This document shows positions 12,650-26,860 of a stretch of DNA of 64,000 nt, in pieces. Within the stretch, counting starts at the first letter, position 1; every line of letters starts with the position of its first letter. The notes beneath the pieces were generated by a model. The model did no database searches and had not been told where the DNA came from. It saw only the letters and a list, made by a program, of their open reading frames with translations. Source of the stretch: Charina bottae (taxonomy: Eukaryota; Chordata; Lepidosauria; Squamata; Charinaidae). The position numbers were made by a program, and so were the translations under genes. The DNA lies in assembly GCA_023362775.1 (NCBI GenBank), contig JALMGJ010000005.1, positions 62,873,463-62,937,462 of the forward strand, read 5' to 3'.

Positions 12650-15600
12650 TTTTCTATCCCGCCTTTATTATTTTTATAAATAACTCAAGGCGGCAAACAT
12701 ACCAAATACTCCTTCCTCCTCCTATTTTCCCCACAACAACAACCCTGTGAGGTGAGTTGGGCTGAGAGAGAGTGACTGGCCCAAGGTCACCCAGCCAGCT
12801 TTCATGCCTAAGGCAGGACTAGAACTCTCAGTCTCCTGGTTTCTAGCCGTTGCCTTAACCACTAGAGCAGAGCTTTCCAAACTTTTCATGTTGGTGACAC
12901 ACTTTTTAGACATACATCATTTCGCAACACACTCTTACAGCAGGGCATCATTTCGCGACACACTCTTACTGCAGGGCACAAGGCAGGCACTAGGTCCTGC
13001 GCAGAATCCTGGCAGGGCTCGGAGGCAGCAGCAGCCGCGACACAGCCAGACACTGCAGCCGACACACTAACATGTCGCGACACACAGTTTGGAAAGCTCT
13101 GCACTAGAGCAAACTAGCTCTCTTTGGTGGTTTCAATTCTTTACCAATTTTAAAAGTGATTGAAAGTTGGTAGCATTTGACAGATCCAGTTGGTCCTTCA
13201 GAACTATTTGGAGTGATTCTTAGAGAAGCAGCTATTCCTAGATAAGTAAACTCATTTAGGATGCTGGAATTCTGCTTTTGTGTCCTATTTTGAATTGTAT
13301 TTTTATATTAGGAAAATAATTTAACTAATTTGCTGTTATTGTTGCTTATAGAGCTAGAGTTAGGGTTAGGGTTAGATATGGATATTTCCTCCCAAGATAG
13401 TACTATGCAGTATTCCTTTCCACCATCTCCAACCACACAGTTTTCTGAAAGCATATTTATTCAAGCAAGTGGAATTATGATTATCATTTTTACCACTGTA
13501 TGCAGTGAGTCACTTGCCACACGCAATGGTCATTCCACCCCAGTGATTTACAGCTTCTTATAGCATCATCCAGCCATTGCTGTGCCAATATATCAATAAT
13601 AAAGACAAGCTTTATATCATAGCAGCAAAGGCTGGATGATGCTATAAGATGCTATAAATTACTAGTATGGAAAAAGCTTATAGGAATAGGAGGAGAAAAG
13701 AGGACAATGTAGTGACTATCACCTTCTCAGGGTGAAGGTCCAGAGCAAGAGACTGTGTGTTTACACATCAAAAAGCATACCACTGACAGCAACTTCACTA
13801 GTGTATTTTGTGAAAAGGAGTATTTTTTAGTCTCTCTTGGTTTAAAAAAAAGCCTCATTTTTTTCCAGAATGTAGCAAGGCTCATATAGAAGACATTTTG
13901 GACAGCTTTGCGAACAGCCAGTGCATTGCTCCAGGAGTAAATGGATTTGAGGGCTATGCTTCTCAAGGCTCACAGAGAAAAAAGAGCCAAAACATACCCC
14001 TATAAACTGATGAAAAAAACAAAGCATTAACTAAGGACCAGAAAGTTGCAAAGGGATTCAATAGGTCCAAATGGTAGTAATAGAATATAGATTAATTATA
14101 AAATAAGGGAAGAGCTCTCTAACATTTTTCCCTGTGCCTTACTGAGCAAGAATAGTGCTGAGGAGTCTACTAATTTGGCTTCTTTGGATCTGAGAGCCTT
14201 GGGGTCATAATTAGAATATATGATGATTTGGGTTGTGACATAACCAAGGAGCTATGGAGTAGATTATTTTGCATGTCCACTGATCAGTTTTAACAATCTT
14301 TTCTTTTTAATGTATAGGATCACTTCTATCATATTTTATTACAATAGATAAAAACCAGGAATAACTCATAGGCAAATGTATTTTTGCAGACATTCTTTTT
14401 TTCTGCTTGGTTTTTTCCCCTTGTTATTGGACAAATAAAACTTTTTAGGTGATAAACCAAGGAAAAACCAATTTTTCTCATCCCCTAGTTGCCTAATAAT
14501 ATGGGAGGAGGAAGAAGTAGAAGAAGCGTGACTGTAACTGTGGTACCTTATATTTAAGTTCCATAGCAAAAGCATAGCAAAAGAGGTTGGAATTAATGTT
14601 TGATTATAAGGAAGTCATTCTAATCAAAGCTACAGAAAAGTGACTTTAAAAAAATTGTAATACCAGAGATAAATCTATATAGGCTATAAATAAATATTAT
14701 CCTTCTTAAGTCTTTTTTGTGAGAAGTCAAGCAAATTGGCAATTGCATTCTACTTCAAAACAGATTCCGGATTCCATTCTGGCAGGATTTCTTGAATGCA
14801 TTAAGTGCAGTATGCTTGTTTTCTTATCTTCCTTAATAATAAAATCTGCTAATTTAGTTGGATGTTCAGGGATGATAGAAAAAAAAAGTTTTAATCAGTA
14901 TTAGGGTTTAATTATGAATGATTAAGAAAAAGCCTCTTAGCCTGATTACTATGAAGAATATTAAATCCTGAAAACATGTATCTCATTTTATTACCACCCC
15001 ATTAAGGTTGAAAGAGAAAGAGAGAGAGGAAACAAACAGGAAAGTTTGTAGCTGTGGGAATAAAGTATTTTTCTTAAAATACTTTAAAGGTCAGCCCTAT
15101 CTCCATAGGTAAAGGTAAAGGTACCCCCCGCACATTTGTGCAGTCGTGTCCGACTCTAGGGGCCGGTGCTCATCTCCGTTTGTTAGCCAAAGAGCCAGCG
15201 TTGTCCGAAGACGCTTCCACGGTCATGTGGCCGCATGACACGCGCGGAACGCTGTTACCTACCCACCGAAGTGGTACCTATTAATCTACTTGCATTTGCA
15301 TGCTTTCGAATTGCTAGGTTGGCAAGAGCTGGAGCTAGTGCAGGAGCTCACTCTGCACGCAGGGCTAGGGATTCGAACCTCCGAACTTGCAATCTTCCGA
15401 TCAACAAGCCTGGCGTCTTACCCGCTGAGCCACCACGCCCCTTATCTCCATATTGTGAGATAATTATATAATCTTATTTTAACATGGATATTTTGTGACA
15501 GCAGCCTTGCACACAATTATTTTCAATCATAAAATAGAATTAATTTTGCGTCCCCTCCTTGTTTTTAAAATCTTTAAAAACCAATGTCTGATTAGAAATG

Positions 15601-18600
15601 CTAGCTTAGCATTGAGCAAATGGATTTATACATGTTTAAACACACATAGATGTGTACAAATTCATATAAAATATTTTTAGTGTGGCCCAAATGGTCACAA
15701 TCAGCACTTTTTTAACCAAAAGCACCCTTTTTTGATGTTTTGTTTTGTTTTTAAATCTTTTGCTAGGACTTTCATAATGTAACATGAGAGTCATCATTCA
15801 TCATCATTCTAAGTCAGAGCTTTCCAAACGTTTTATGTTGGTGACACACTTTTTAGACATGCATCATTTTGCGACACACTCTTACAGCAGGGCACAAGGC
15901 AGGCACTAGGACCTGCGTGGAATCCTGGCAGGGCAGGTTTGAAGGCACAAGGCAGGCACTAGGACCTGCACGGAATCACAGCAGGTTTGGAGGCAGCAAG
16001 GCACAAGGCAGGCACTAGGACCTGCGTGGAATCCTGGCAGGGCAGGTTTGGAGGCAGCAGCAGCCGCGACACACCCAGACACTGCAGCCGACACACTAAC
16101 GTGTCCCGACACACAGTTTGGAAAGCTCTGTTCTAAGTATATGCCTTTTAAATATATATTTATCTTAATGAAATTATATATATAAAAACATAAATAATAG
16201 AAAAACTGCACGCGACATATATACAATATAAATATGAGTTTTGTGGAATAACAATATCAGTAACTATTGTACAAAATCTACCTTAGTTTCCTTATGATGA
16301 AAAGTGAAATTTTGCATAGATGAGTACAATTTTTACAGGTATTTTTATGCTGGCAACTCTTGTGTGTACAGCTGAGGTGAAATTCTCATTGTGTTCCTAT
16401 TTCATTTGAAAGAAGATAAGAAAATGAATTAAAATATAATTGCCCATTTCAGATCCCTTTCCTGACAGAAGGTATCCGAATTCATGGTAATAAAGTAACA
16501 GAAGCACTAAGGCCATTTCATGAGAGGATGGAAGCCTGTTTTAAACAACTGAAAGAAAAAGTTGAAAAACAATATGGAATCAGAAGTCTTGTGAGTAGCT
16601 CTTTAAATACACTATTTTAAAATACGTTTAAGCTTGAAAGTGAAGTGATGGAAGGTATATAATAGTAATGTTTGTGTTCTAGTGGATTCCCATTTTTATA
16701 GTTTAGAGGCAGTTTATGTCATGATAATCAACTCCCTAGATTTCCATAGAATATACTGTATATGGACAGTCCATAATTGCTTTATTTAAGGCCTTTCATC
16801 TGCAACCCTGGCCAGGCAAAGTAGCTGCCTTCATATGAGTGTGATAGCAGCATTTTCTTTTTTGGCTACTCTCAGGGGAGAGAGAAGCAGGGAAGGACAC
16901 CATTTCCCTTATCTGCAGCCAGACTCTCTTCTTGTCCCCACCAAGCATGGTTCTCTCACTGCCTCTCATTACAGCGATCCCTATCCTGATGTCTGTGATT
17001 CTAGAGGGCATCATTGCCACACCCAGTGAGGTAAGAGCAGGGATCTCCCTTATGGGAGACAGTATTACTTGGAATATTGATCTCATTGAACACCTTCCAC
17101 AAGGTCAGTATTGCTACCACAGCAAAAAAGGAAAAAGAAAACATTGACTGCTAGGTGAAGTTATGGTCTCTCTGGCAGCCAAAGGAATCCCCCCACCCCC
17201 AGAAACACAAAGTTCCCTGGCCAAAACGTAGAGGGTAGTCTTGCAGTAGACTAATTGGAGCCCCACAGGTCTCCAATTTCCCTTTGGCTTTTCCTTCATA
17301 TGAATCAGAATGTTTCCTGCCAGATGACCTTGATCCAGCATCAACCTGCTTCAGTGACTGGCTGGCCCCACAATGAAAGTCTGGTGTGAGAACATCTCCT
17401 TAGTTACTAATAAGCAGGGCATCTCAGAGCCAGGGCAAAGGAGCTGAGTGGATGACTCCTTGGATTTTCAAGTTGTGCATGTGGGGAAGAATTCTGAAGA
17501 ACTTTTAAAAAGTTGCATGACCAGGAATGTTACTATTTAAATCAGTGCCAGATCTGTCTAGAATGATAAATTTATTTGTATATAAATTGTATAAGAAATA
17601 CTTATTGATCTATCCTTTCGTTTTTTCTGTTCCTAATACCTCCAGCACACTCATTCTTTTAAAATAGGGAAACTCAAATTACTAACACTGTTCTTAGCTA
17701 GGATTCTCCACTGCTTTGTAGCCTGGGGAATAGGAGACTATTGGGATGGGACTGAGCATGTAAGTTGAACTGACCTTTGGCATTATACTTTGCTCCTCAA
17801 GAAAAAAAGGAGTACTTGAATCCTTATAACATAATAGATTTTTGCTGAATATTAGGAGAAACCCCTTCAAAGAGAGTTCAGTATTAGACAAAATTGCCTT
17901 TGTGGAGGGAACTCTTTTAAAATTATTAAACGCAGGTCAGACAGCCATGATTAGGTTTTTGAATAAAAGTATTGGATATATAGGGGGCGCAATGGCTCAG
18001 TGGTTAAGACGCCAGGCTTGTCGATCGGAAGGTCGGCGGTTCAAGACCCGAGCGCCACGTGATGGAGTGAGCTCCCGCACTCGCCCCAGCTCTTGCCAAC
18101 CTAGCAATTCGAAAGCATGCAAATGCAAGTAGATTAATAGATACCACTTCGGTGGGTAGGTAACAGCGTTCCGTGTACGTCATGCGGCCCCATGACCACG
18201 GAAGCGTCTTCAGACAACCCTGGCTCTTCGGCTAACAAATGGAGATGAGCACCGGCCCCTAGAGTCGGACACGACTGTGTGGGGGAACCTTTACTTTACC
18301 TTTTTTATTGGATATACAGTATGGTCTTCAAGGTTTTCTCCAGTTCTGCAGTTTTAGTTTTTATTGGTGGACAATTATTTGATTATGTTCTATTGCCTGT
18401 GTTAATATATTCTATCAATGATTGTACATAACTCTAACATCATCTCTTCTCTTAGTTCATTGGTGTGTTACAAAATCTGCAGCAAAGGGCTGGATTCAGT
18501 CTTATGTGGCAGCCTGAGAGCACACTCAGAAAGTGAATATGAAAAACATAGATGAATTAAAGAAAAAACGTATTTCCTAAAAAGTAATTAGAGATTAATT

Positions 18601-21600
18601 CCTAATTATTTGCCACTGGAATTTAGAAGCATGAATCATGCTTCAAAATGTTGAGGCAAATGAGGGTCTATTGAGATCCCACTAAAAGAGGGACATCAGA
18701 AGAACTCCTGAAGTGCCTACTTAAATTTTAATTGTTACTTCTTTCTAAGGATTACATTTATTACATTTATAAGCTGTACATACTTTCAGAAACCAGAAAC
18801 TGAACCTGCTAATCAGATATCTGTAATTGACATACGCTGAGATGCTGCTTTCAGGGAATTGTTCTTGGTGAACAGTCTTCATATACTCCTAAGGTAGATA
18901 TGCTGTCTTTGATAAGCACAGAGAAAGTTGTTAAAGATCTGAGCCTAAGATTCTCATAGTACTTCATGACTAAATGGATCAGTACAACCAGAGATATGTC
19001 AGTATACCATCGGAAGATGGGACTCCTAGGTCAGAAGATGGTCAAAATGCTACTGGGGAGGAACAGAGGATAAGTTCAACTAGCTGTCTGCTGAGACACT
19101 GGAAGTAGCCCAAGAAAGAAGGAAAGCAAAAGGCAACAATGATAGGGGGAGATATGCCCAATTAAATGCAAAATTCCAGAGGTTAGCCAGAAGAGATAAG
19201 GAATTATTTTTAAACAAGCAATGTGCGGAAGTGGAAGAAGACAATAGAATAGGAAGGACAAGAGACCTCTTCCAGAAAATTAGAAACATTGGAGGTAAAT
19301 TCCAGGCAAAAATGGGTATGATCAAAAACAAAGATGGCAAGGACCTAACAGAAGCAGAAGACATAAAGAAAAGGTGGCAAGAATATACGGAAGATATATA
19401 GGAAGGATAATAATATCAGGGATAGCTTTGACGGTGTGGTCAGTGAGTTAGAGCCAGACATCCTGAAGAGTGAGGTTGAATGGGCCTTAAGAAGCATTGC
19501 TAATAACAAGGCAGCAGGACACGATGGTATCCCAGCTGAACTGTTTAAAATCTTGCAAGATGATGCTGTCAAGGTGATGCATGCCATATGCCAGCAAATT
19601 TGGAAAACACAAGAATGGCCATCAGATTGGAAAAAATCAACTTATATCCCCATACCAAAAAAGGGAAGCACTAGAGAATGTTAAAACTATCGAACAGTGG
19701 CACTCATTTCACATGCCAGTAAGGCAGGGCTTTCCAAAGTGCTGCCGCTGGTGACACACCAGCGGCGGCGGTGACGGTGGGGGGGCGTGCTGCGGCACGC
19801 GCGCACAGTGGCGGCGTGGGGGGGCGTGCGGCGGCTCGCACACGGTGGCGGCGCGGGGGCGTGCAACGGCGCGCGCGTGCATGGTGGCCGCCGTGCACGC
19901 ACGCGCCGCCACTTCCGGGTGGTGTGGCGACACACCACGCTGTGTGTGGCGACACACTTTTGTGTCGCCACACACAGTTTGGAAAGCTCTGCAGTAAGGT
20001 AATGCTCCAGATCTTGCAAGGTAGACTCCAGCAATTCATGGAGTGAGAATTGCCAGGTGTACAAGCTGGGTTTAGGAAAGCCAGAGGAACTAGAGACCAA
20101 ATTGCCAATATCCGCTGGATAATGGAGAAAGCCAGGAAGTTTCAGAAAAACATCTATTTTTGTTTTATTGACTATTCTAAAGCCTTTGACTGTGTGGATC
20201 ATAACAAATTGTGGCAAGTTCTTGGTGGTATGGGGATATCAAGTCATCTTGTCTGCCTCCAGAGGAATCTGTATAACGACCAAGTAGCAACGGTAAGAAT
20301 AGACCACGGGACAATGGACTGGTTTAAGATTGGGAAAGGAGTACGGCAGGGCTGTATACTCTCACCCTACCTATTCAGCCTGTATGCAGAACACATCATG
20401 CGATGTGCTGGGCTTGATGAATCCAAGGCTGGAGTTAAAATCACTGGAATAAACATTAACAATCTCAGATATGCAGATGATACCACTTTGATGGCTGAAA
20501 GCGAGGAGGAGCTAAGGAGCCTTATGACGAAGGTGAAAGAAGAAAGTGCAAAAGCTGGGTTGCAGTTAAACCTCAAAAAAACCAAGATTATGGCAAACAG
20601 CTTGATAACTGGCAAATAGAGGGAGAAAAAATGGAGGCAGTGACAGACTTTGTATTTCTAGGCGCAAAGATTACTGCAGACGCTGACTGCAGCCAGGAAA
20701 TCAGAAGACGTCTACTTCTTGGGAGGAGAGCAATGAGAAATCTCGATAAAATAGTTAAGAGCAGAGACATCACACTGACAACAAAGGTCCACATAGTTAA
20801 AGCAATGGTATTCCCCCTAGTAACCTATGGCTGCGAGAGCTGGACCATAAGGAAGGCTGAGCGAAGGAAGATAGATGCTTTTGAACTGTGGTGTTGGAGG
20901 AAAATTCTGAGAGTGCCTTGGACTGCAAGAAGATCAAACTAGTCCATACTCCAGGAAATAACGCCAGACTGCTCACTTGAGGGAATGATATTAAGAGCAA
21001 AACTGAAGTACTTTGGCCACATAATGAGAAGACAGGATACCCTGGAGAAGATGCTGATGCTAGGGAAAGTGGAAGGCAAAAGGAAGAGGGGCCGACCAAG
21101 GGCAAGATGCATGGATGATATTCTGGAGGTGACGGACTCGACCGTGGGGGAGCTGGGAATGGTGACGGCTGACAGGAGGCTCTGTCATGGGCTGGTCCAT
21201 GAAGTCACGAAGAGTCAGAAGCGACTGAACGAATAAACAACAAATTAACCCTTTTTCTTCCTTATTTTACATTTGTCAGTACAATATTTTTCTGGTTTTG
21301 CACCTATAGTTCTTACCATTATATTATATATATTATAATTAATTATAATTACAATTAATCTCTAATACCAACTTTCATTTTTGTGAGCCACTTTATTTTC
21401 TATTGCAGTAATGCCAGAAGTAGTCAATTTCATGAAAAAAAGTTAATCGGGCTTGAATTGTGAGGCTGAAATTAGTGTGAGCTAAGAAAATACCCAAGGG
21501 TTCCTCAATCCAATTTTATTTAAATTATATGATTCGCAATAATTATTAAAAATAGCAGCAACGAAGTTGATAACAAGAAAAAGGATAAGTCTCCCTTTCT

Positions 21601-24600
21601 CTGTAAGTCACTCCCTAATACTGTACATCCAAAGGTCAAGTATTGCATAAACTGTAGAATTACTACTTCATGGAATTCAAACAGCTATTTCATAAAGTCC
21701 GCTGGAGGCAGATAAATTGCTTTATTAATTGTCAGTTGGCCATCCCCAGCCTAAATATTCTCCACATAAAAAGAAATATAGGAGCATAAATTCTACTTAT
21801 ACATCATTTATTAACATTGTGGCAAAATTAATGGCCTTGTTTATGCCCAGCAAAGATCTTGTTAAAATAGATAATGTTATATCTGTTCTATCTGTATCTT
21901 GTGCAGAACCCATTTCCTATTAGTTAATGACTTGAAATATTTATCAGTGATCAAACAGCATGGGAGTTTTATTTTTGTCAGAAAAGCACAATTTTGTATA
22001 TCATTTATTAATAGCTAACAAACCTTTAGTATTCAGTACTGTAAAAATTCTACATTAAAAATATTTTAAATATTTTTATTCCATCTCTGTTTCTTTGTGA
22101 ACTCAGGTATTTGAATCACAGCACTACTATTTGTGTTTCTATAACATTTTGGTCCTTTTGAGTAATAATATTTAACAGATCTAATGTACCGTTAGATCAC
22201 TACCGAAGAAAACCTCATTGACACAGAAGATCATGGGGCCCCTTCTTGATCTAGGAAATCTCCAGTCCCCAAATGAAGCAGATTGGAAGACCTCCTCTCC
22301 TGTCCACATAGACTGAGAGGACAAAGAACATACCATTTTGCTGCTGCTTGCCAAGATATTCCTTGCATTCCAGATGATAGAATCTCTTCATAGGATGATA
22401 TTCCTGACTCTGTCCTCTACGTTTGCCTCTTGGGGTTGGTACTTAAAACAAGAGCTGATCTGGGGCAGTGAGGTTGCCACCAGAGAGGCAACTTTCAGAC
22501 TCAGCTCCCCTCTACTCCATCTTGTTTTCTATAATGTAGGTACCAAGTGGGGTGAGGTTTGTAATGATGTCTGGTGTTAAGGGACGTGTTTGCAAGAGTG
22601 AGGAATGGAAAGAAGCCTGTTAGTAAACACTGAAGTAAAAAATCATCAAGGGGAAATATGATTAAATTCTACAACTTGGTTATTGCTGGGAAAGTAGGGC
22701 AGGCTGCTGGCTGTCCTCTGTTCCGTTGAGGTCGCAGTCCAACCAAAGAAGTCAAGGAGACTGTGAAGGTGGCCAAAAGTCCTGCTCTTCAGTGTAAAGT
22801 CAGCTACTGATAAAACATTTATTATCCAAGATATAACTCTGGATGAAGCTGCTGATTTGCTGACCATCTTGCTGAGGGGGGAATATACCTCCTCAAGCTC
22901 TGTCACCAGACTACTCCATGGTGCAACAACTAGGATGGGAAAGTGGAATGGTCAATAGGAATTCTAATTTGCTGTTAAGCCTTTGAAATAGGCCAAGTCA
23001 GGAAACAGATACCACACTGACTACTGGGTCTTTATTTTGTTGTTGTAGAGTATAGTTACAGAATCTTGAAAGCCTGATAGAGTTTCCCTTGACCTCCACT
23101 TATACTAAAGAGAATCAAGGCAGGGTTATCTTGAGCTGCTTTCTCACCCCCTCTTCCTTCCCAGGGCTAAGTGGTTTACCTAACCATTCTTGTATTCCTT
23201 TTTCATGCTTAGCTCCATACTCTTCACACCAGATGTCTGTCAAATTTGAGTGCAGTGGGTGATAGCTTAATAATTATAGTAATTGTTATTTGAAATACTC
23301 TGTTCATAGATGTTACAATACAATACAGACTATTGTAATGCGCTCTACATGGGGCTACCCTTGAAGAGTATCCGGAAGCTTCAGCTGGTGCAGAATGCGG
23401 CGGCGCGAGCAGTTATGGGGGCCAAGAGATCGGCCCATGTAACACCTCTGCTTCGTGAGCTGCATTGGGTGCCAGTTTGCTTCTGGGTCCAATTCAAGGT
23501 GTTGGTGATCACCTTTAAAGCCCTACATGGCATAGGACCAGGGTACCTGAGGGACCGTCTCGTCCCAATAACGTCAGCCCGCCCCACCCGTGCATGCAGA
23601 GAGGGCATGCTTCGGACCCCCTCAACAAGAGAATTCCATCTAGCGGGGTCCAGGAGGCGTGCCTTCTCTGCGATAGCGCCCGCCCTATGGAATATCTTGC
23701 CCCCGGAGGTGAGACTGGCCCCCTCCCTCCTGACCTTTCGGAAGGCCCTTAAGACCTGGCTCTGCCACCTGGCCTGGGACAACAGAGGCGGGAGTGCCTC
23801 TTGGGGTTGGCTAGCCCTGTAGCAACACTATGCTACGTTCCCTACGTCCCCCATCTTGTATTTTATTTATTTATATTGTATTTTTTAAAATTATTGTATT
23901 GTTTTTAACTTTGATTGTTGTAACCCGCCCAGAGTCCCTTGTATGGGAGATGGGCGGGGAATAAATTGAATAAATAAATAAATAAATAAAAAATAAAATA
24001 GAAGGTCTAAAGGTTTCTAAGTGACATCTTAGTAACAATAATATTGTCCTTAATAGTGGACTGATGAAGTCACCATACTTTACATTTACATCGTTCATTG
24101 TGCTCTTGTAACAGAAGAAATTATATTTGATCTTTTTGTAGCCCTCATCAGTAGATGACAGACAAGGCAGTCGTCCGAGATCTATGGTTAGATCATTCAC
24201 AATGCCTTCCTCCTCAAGGCCGCTATCTGTTGCTTCAGTTTCTTCAATCTCATCTGACAGTGCTCCTTCTAGACCTGGCTCTGATGGGTAAGCGTGATAT
24301 AGTATGTGCTGTAGTTCTGCTCTGTACCCTTTGGTTTGTCTTTTTAAAGATCAAATCTAAGCTATAAGAGGCTATCATGATGTATAAATGAGATATAAGA
24401 TAGATAAGATCATTCTGAAGCTATTTGCTTTTATTTCATAACACTTTACAGGGAGATTGAAAATCAGTCTTCTATCTAGACAGTGATAAAAAATATTTAG
24501 CCTGAAGATTCATATCAGCCTCTTTTCTTTATCTAAAATATTAAAATTAAGCTGAGTGTGTTAGGTGAATTTCACCACTTTTTTTTTTGCTTGTTACTGA

Positions 24601-26785
24601 TTTTCAGAGCTGAGAAAGGCTACTCTAAAAATCAGATGCATTGTGAGGAGACTCTGATTTAGATCAGTAGCCCAAATAGTTCTCTATCGGTATTTCTGTT
24701 TGATGTTTAACACAACATGATCCCTTTCCCATTGGCATGGTGGGAGTAGGGGTAATTACCGGCATATTTGTGGGATGCCAAGATTTTGCCCCAATCATAT
24801 CACTAACTCTTGCCATTGTTCACATAATAAAAATAGGCATTTAGAAGCAGTGCTTTACTTTAGCTTTATAAATAGGTTTTGATATGTTCTTTATCTTGGC
24901 ATGCAAAAGCACACAGTATAAAAAAGAATTATGGAACCAGCAATACATTATGACGCTCATGCATTTGCAAAAGTATGTTTAAACTGGCTACTCTTATGTG
25001 GAAGCAAATGCTTTTATTTGCACTTTAGTGGGCAGATAGCAGAGAAATAATTTTTGGCAGAAAAGTTGTGTTCTGCCTTGATCTGGTGCAGGAACGCTTC
25101 CCACAATTACTACAGTGTGATTGTTTTCCTTAAAAAGCAGTCAGTGTATGTCCAGTGATACTGGCAACTACCAACTGCAGTTCTACTGAATAAGCCATAC
25201 AGATGTTATTACAGTGTGATTATTTCCTTTAAGAAAAAGTAGCCAGAGGGAGCATGTCTAACAACGTCATCAACTGCAGTTCTACTGAATAAGCCATATA
25301 GATGTTCTTTGGTTCATAAAGTACGATATTGAATTATAATTTTTTTTGAAAAATAATAGAGAATTAAAAACTCTGAATGTATAAGTATGTGCGCATACAG
25401 TATATATCTGTACACACACACACGTTTTTGTGTGTTTCTTTGTTTGATTGAAGTAGGATGAATATGCTGAGAGAGTTGTGCTTTCATTGTACATATATTA
25501 AGAAAAATTAATATTGTTCAGGTTTGTGCTTGAGCCCCTTCTGCCAAAGAAGATGCATTCTCGATCACAAGATAAGTTGGATAAAGATGACTCAGATAAA
25601 GATAAGAAAGAAAAGAAGAAAGAAAAGAGAAACAGCAAGCACCAAGAAATATTTGAGAAAGAATTTAAATCAACTGATATTTCTCTGCAGCAGTCTGAAG
25701 CAGTGATACTTTCAGAAACTGTAATTATAATTTACCATACTTTATTTAAATAAATAACTTTTACATATCAGAATTCAATGAACAGTGTCAAGATGCTGGA
25801 GGGGGGTTATACTCTTAGGATCTGGCATCACTAAGGACTTTATATCATTTAGGACTGATTTGAGTATTTCAACACTTGTAAATTCCTACCTTCCATGTAA
25901 CATAGGGTAGAACTAGAATGTGAATAATTAGTGCACTCACCTGAAGAAGCCTCTTCTCTAGATCATTTAGCCAAGTGATCAGATAGCACAACCCCATGTG
26001 CTGACATTTGGAAAATTATGCAGCTCTATCCCCATATGTATGTATCTTTCTTTAATCCCATACTGGTGCTGTATTAAAGAGAGTTCAGGGAGTTCAGTCA
26101 GTATCCAACAGGTTTTTTCAGGCTTACTATAAACTATACACAGATTGGGCCTATTTATTATCCTAAATTATATTCAGTCTTTAAAGGAGCTATAGCTAAG
26201 CATAGTCAAAAAATTCTGCAATTATATCTATCTATATAAGGATATGATATAATAAATAGAAAGTATTGTTACATCTATCTATTGTAAACCATCATTTTTT
26301 TCATTGTACTGTTTGCCTACTATTCAGAGAAAGCAGCACTTTAAAAATACTGATGTGGATAACTGCTACGCCTCTTTATAGCACAATAGATACATTTCAC
26401 ATTAAAACTTAATCTGTGCTTGCAAGTTATCATTATATGTGGGAGTCAGTGAGTAGGGAATGGGCATAGTCCAGATACCATTTACTGTATCAGTCTGACC
26501 CATGCGCTCAGGTCAGCTGCTGAGGTCCTTTTCTTAGAGCCATTCTTGTCAAATGTGGACTAGACGGCAGCAAGGGAGAGGGCCCTATTGCTATGTTTCC
26601 CCAACTATTTTATTAATGGTATCTGCTCTGCCTAGAGGCCATTTGTATTGAAGGAGTAGAAAAATCTCATAAATAAATACCAAGAGGCTCCATGTATTTA
26701 AGGTATTTTTATAAAAAGCCTTATAGTTTCCAAAGAATGTTACCTGCTGGGTCATTTAAATATTTTATTGTTTTAGTTGTATATG

Positions 26786-26860
<75 letters not shown>

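Noticed and set aside
13359..13376. Telomere-like GTTAGGG repeats
   Set aside because: Fewer than three units; too short to be an interstitial telomere array and expected by chance in 64 kb.
15370..15440. tRNA gene suggested by A and B boxes
   Set aside because: The boxes belong to the Sauria SINE head, which continues into the SINE body with a target duplication; the same applies at 17985, 36775 and 58360.
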